From an uncultured bacterium (GTDB lineage Bacteria; Bacillota; Clostridia; Lachnospirales; Lachnospiraceae): a DNA stretch of 64,000 bases. Where the stretch lies: the NCBI GenBank assembly GCA_905214675.1, contig CAJMMS010000004.1, positions 7,527-71,526 of the forward strand, read 5' to 3'. Of this stretch, positions 62,270 through 64,000 are shown one piece after another (position 1 is the stretch's first letter; every line of letters starts with the position of its first letter). A program made the translations under genes and the position numbers. The notes under the pieces are model-generated. The model worked only from the letters and a program-made list of their open reading frames with translations. It was not told where the DNA came from and did no database searches.

Positions 62270-62540
62270 TTTATCCTGTGGTAAGATATCAGCAGAGTCT
62301 GATGTCCGAAGGCACTGCTTCTCGTCCTTTCAGCCGGCTTTGCCCGAGACTGCTCAGAAAGCATGCAGCCTGGCTCATATGACACATTCCGCTTACACAG
62401 AAGTTGCATCTCCAGCTGTTAGCACCAGCAAAAAATGCTGACTGGATGAATGCTCATTATGCGAGGCTGCGGTCATCATATGATATCCCGGATAAACCTT
62501 CTGCTTTAGGCTTCACAAATCCAGATCGGAAAGGAGCGTG
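62270..62540 (+). ncRNA. Candidate bridge-RNA region of the IS110 element
   Basis: About 270 bp with no reading frame directly before the transposase, where IS110-group elements encode the bridge RNA. Small stems are visible, for example CTCG/CGAG around CCGGC and CAGC/GCTG near 62425-62455. The assignment follows from the family, not from a matched consensus. Confidence 0.35.
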
Positions 62541-62545
62541 ATATC

Positions 62546-63082
62546 GTGATCAAGATCAACTATATGTCCACTTTGTTCGTTGGTATTGATGTGAGCTCAA
62601 AATCCAATGTGGTCTATGCTATGGATTTTGATGAAAACAAATATATTGATGCTTCTTTCGGCAACAATCAGCCTGGTGCTGATGAGCTCGCCCGAAAGAT
62701 TGCTGCCTGTATGCAAAAGCATCCGCATCTCAATACCATTATTGTGGCTCTGGAATCTACATCTGTTTACAGCATCCATATAGCCAACTTCCTGGCATCC
62801 TGTGAACTCCTGATGCCTTATAAGCCCTATGTGTACTGTTTGAATCCAAAGATGACAGCCAATTACCGTAAATCCTATGTTGGCATGGATAAGACAGATC
62901 ACATGGATGCCTTCCTTATTTCAGATTTTGCAAGAGTCGGCCGCACAAAAAAATACGAACCTTGGCGGGGCAGTCAGTATCTCGCTTTAAAAAGACTTAC
63001 AAGGCATCGCCTTCATCTTGCTGAATGCATCACCAGAGAGAAAACTGTTGTGGTCAAGCTTTTTTGTAACATTTATGGCTAA
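62546..63082 (+). pseudogene. IS110-family transposase, N-terminal fragment
   Basis: 178 residues of a protein usually near 400. The RuvC-like DEDD domain looks complete: Asp in FVGIDVSSKSN, Glu in VALESTSVYS, and two Asp in MDKTDHMDAFLI. The frame then ends LFCNIYG, losing the Tnp20 domain with its catalytic Ser. GTG start, 9 bases after AAAGGAG. Without the second domain it should not recombine DNA. Confidence 0.85.
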
Positions 63083-63127
63083 AAAATATCATGGATTGCT
63101 ACTCGGATGATATCCGCAGTCTTCCGT

Positions 63128-63178
63128 GTATGTCAAGGATGCTCCGCACTACCTCTGGCAGCTTTGTCCTTGACATAC
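63128..63178. repeat. 12-bp perfect inverted repeat
   Basis: GTATGTCAAGGA (63128-63139) and TCCTTGACATAC (63167-63178) around 27 nt, between the IS110 and IS3 fragments. It may be the end of a lost element. Confidence 0.6.
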
Positions 63179-63234
63179 CCAGCCGCCTTCGGATGAAAGC
63201 GTAGTCAGGAAATCCAATGGGGCACGGTATCATC

Positions 63235-63340
63235 TTACATGATCCTTGCCTGACAGGGTGTCAGATATCCATTAAAACTGTGGGGACGCACATGGTTATA
63301 TTCCACATATCCATCCCGGCTCCCGATCGGTCCTTGTACA
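63235..63340 (-). pseudogene. IS3-type transposase, C-terminal fragment
   Basis: About 35 codons ending in TAA at 63235. They read GYVEYNHVRPHSFNGYLTP, the typical end of an IS3-family rve integrase domain (YNxxRPHxxLxYLTP). The frame stops abruptly at the first CRISPR repeat (63341), and the rest of the gene is absent. Confidence 0.75.
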
Positions 63341-64000
63341 ATTTCTACTCACACGCCCCTTGCGGGACGTGACTTTCCTTCCTCCACGATTTTCTCATAG
63401 TAGGTGGAATTTCTACTCACACGCCCCTTGCGGGACGTGACAGGAGCAATCGGTGGGACGATTGCTTATTTTTTTGATTTCTACTCACACGCCCCTTGCG
63501 GGACGTGACCCTGCCGCGTCAGTTGTCGCACCTTTGAAATCGATTTCTACTCACACGCCCCTTGCGGGACGTGACCGGCCTATACACCAAAGACAAACGG
63601 GCTGTATAATTTCTACTCACACGCCCCTTGCGGGACGTGACTGAAAACGAACACCTCTACTGTATGGTCTGGAATCATTTCTACTCACACGCCCCTTGCG
63701 GGACGTGACTTATTCGAAGATGTTAAGATGATGAAGAAATACAATTTCTACTCACACGCCCCTTGCGGGACGTGACCACACACCTACAACTTTCTGAAAA
63801 CGATCCGGGCATTTCTACTCACACGCCCCTTGCGGGACGTGACGGTAATCTCTGCCTTGCTGGAAATGCGCGGCTTAAATTTCTACTCACACGCCCCTTG
63901 CGGGACGTGACTACACCACCGCAGGAGACAAGTTTCATTCTGCCGATTTCTACTCACACGCCCCTTGCGGGACGTGACACTTTGGAGGATTTGCACAAAT
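63341..64000 (-). CRISPR. CRISPR array, type I-C-like repeat, at least 10 repeats
   Basis: Ten identical 33-bp repeats start at 63341, 63409, 63477, 63543, 63609, 63677, 63744, 63811, 63879 and 63946. Spacers are 33-35 bp; the last one runs off the window. On the minus strand the repeat begins GTCACGTCCCGC and ends GTGAGTAGAAAT, with an ACGTCCC/GGGGCGT stem. That resembles type I-C repeats ending in GAAAY, and it sets crRNA transcription to the minus strand, leader beyond 64000. No cas genes are in view. The short frame repeating STHTPLAGRD is an artefact of the repeats. Confidence 0.95.

Larger units (their letters stand above)
62240..63082 (+). mobile_element. IS110-family element, 3'-truncated
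   Basis: A long non-coding 5' part and an N-terminal transposase fragment of an IS110 element. The C-terminal Tnp20 part and right end are missing. The left boundary is not defined, since IS110 elements lack obvious terminal inverted repeats. Confidence 0.65.

Noticed and set aside
63453..63644. 63-codon frame with repeated STHTPLAGRD
   Set aside because: It is the CRISPR repeat read in one frame.
63979..64000. cas genes next to the array
   Set aside because: None lie within the window; the array runs to its right edge, so presence of a cas operon cannot be judged.

Overview
The window looks like chromosomal DNA of an anaerobic, endospore-forming Clostridia member, most likely a Lachnospiraceae gut bacterium. 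Evidence: the sporulation pair spoIIGA-sigE with a Spo0A-type promoter, a Spo0E-like phosphatase, the HydE maturase of [FeFe] hydrogenase, meso-diaminopimelate-type MurE, a PASTA kinase/phosphatase pair, strong AGGAGG ribosome binding sites with frequent GTG/TTG starts, and moderate GC. Almost every gene is on the minus strand. The exceptions are aroE, the transposase genes of one complete insertion sequence, and one IS110 fragment.

Layout by coordinate (minus-strand genes are transcribed right to left). 1-542 is the start of purF. 643-2179 is sigE-spoIIGA, behind a promoter with a 0A box and an abnormally long spacer. 2292-4125 holds divergent aroD and aroE. 4218-17498 is a division/cell wall (dcw) cluster: mraZ, rsmH, ftsL, two class B PBPs, mraY, murD, ftsW, murA, ftsQ, ftsZ. 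It has an MraZ operator and carries murA where murG/murC often sit. 17753-23458 encodes a 1901-residue secreted protein with CotH-kinase and lamin-tail-like domains. An IS1634-type element (23598-26069) has inserted in its promoter region and duplicated 88 bp that contain the whole promoter. 26393-28584 is ychF-lgt-spo0E-like.

28740-40763 is a conserved housekeeping block (priA, def, fmt, a YugP-type protease, rsmB, rlmN, stp, prkC, rsgA, rpe, thiN), with murE just upstream of priA. 42848-51664 is a metal region. It has feoA-feoA-feoB with a Cys-rich peptide and a Fur-family regulator, then a DUF2325-DUF3793-flavodoxin operon. On the other side lies a set of HMA protein, DUF6110 protein and an unusual P1B ATPase that resembles the ferrosome-forming fezA-fezB genes. 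A motif TTAG-N6-CTAA recurs at the three iron-linked promoter regions. 51708-54684 carries tcdA, a rhodanese-TtcA fusion and hydE. 55035-57104 has an Rrf2 regulator and mgtE. 57502-60481 is a CsoR-CopA copper operon whose last 69 codons look like a separately translated CopZ chaperone. 60730-61998 is an M18 aminopeptidase.

The right end is accessory DNA: an IS110-family fragment with its long 5' non-coding end (possible bridge RNA source), a fragment of an IS3-type transposase, and a type I-C-like CRISPR array of at least 10 repeats that continues past the window. No cas genes are visible. Functional names rest on recognised motifs and family knowledge. No database searches were run.
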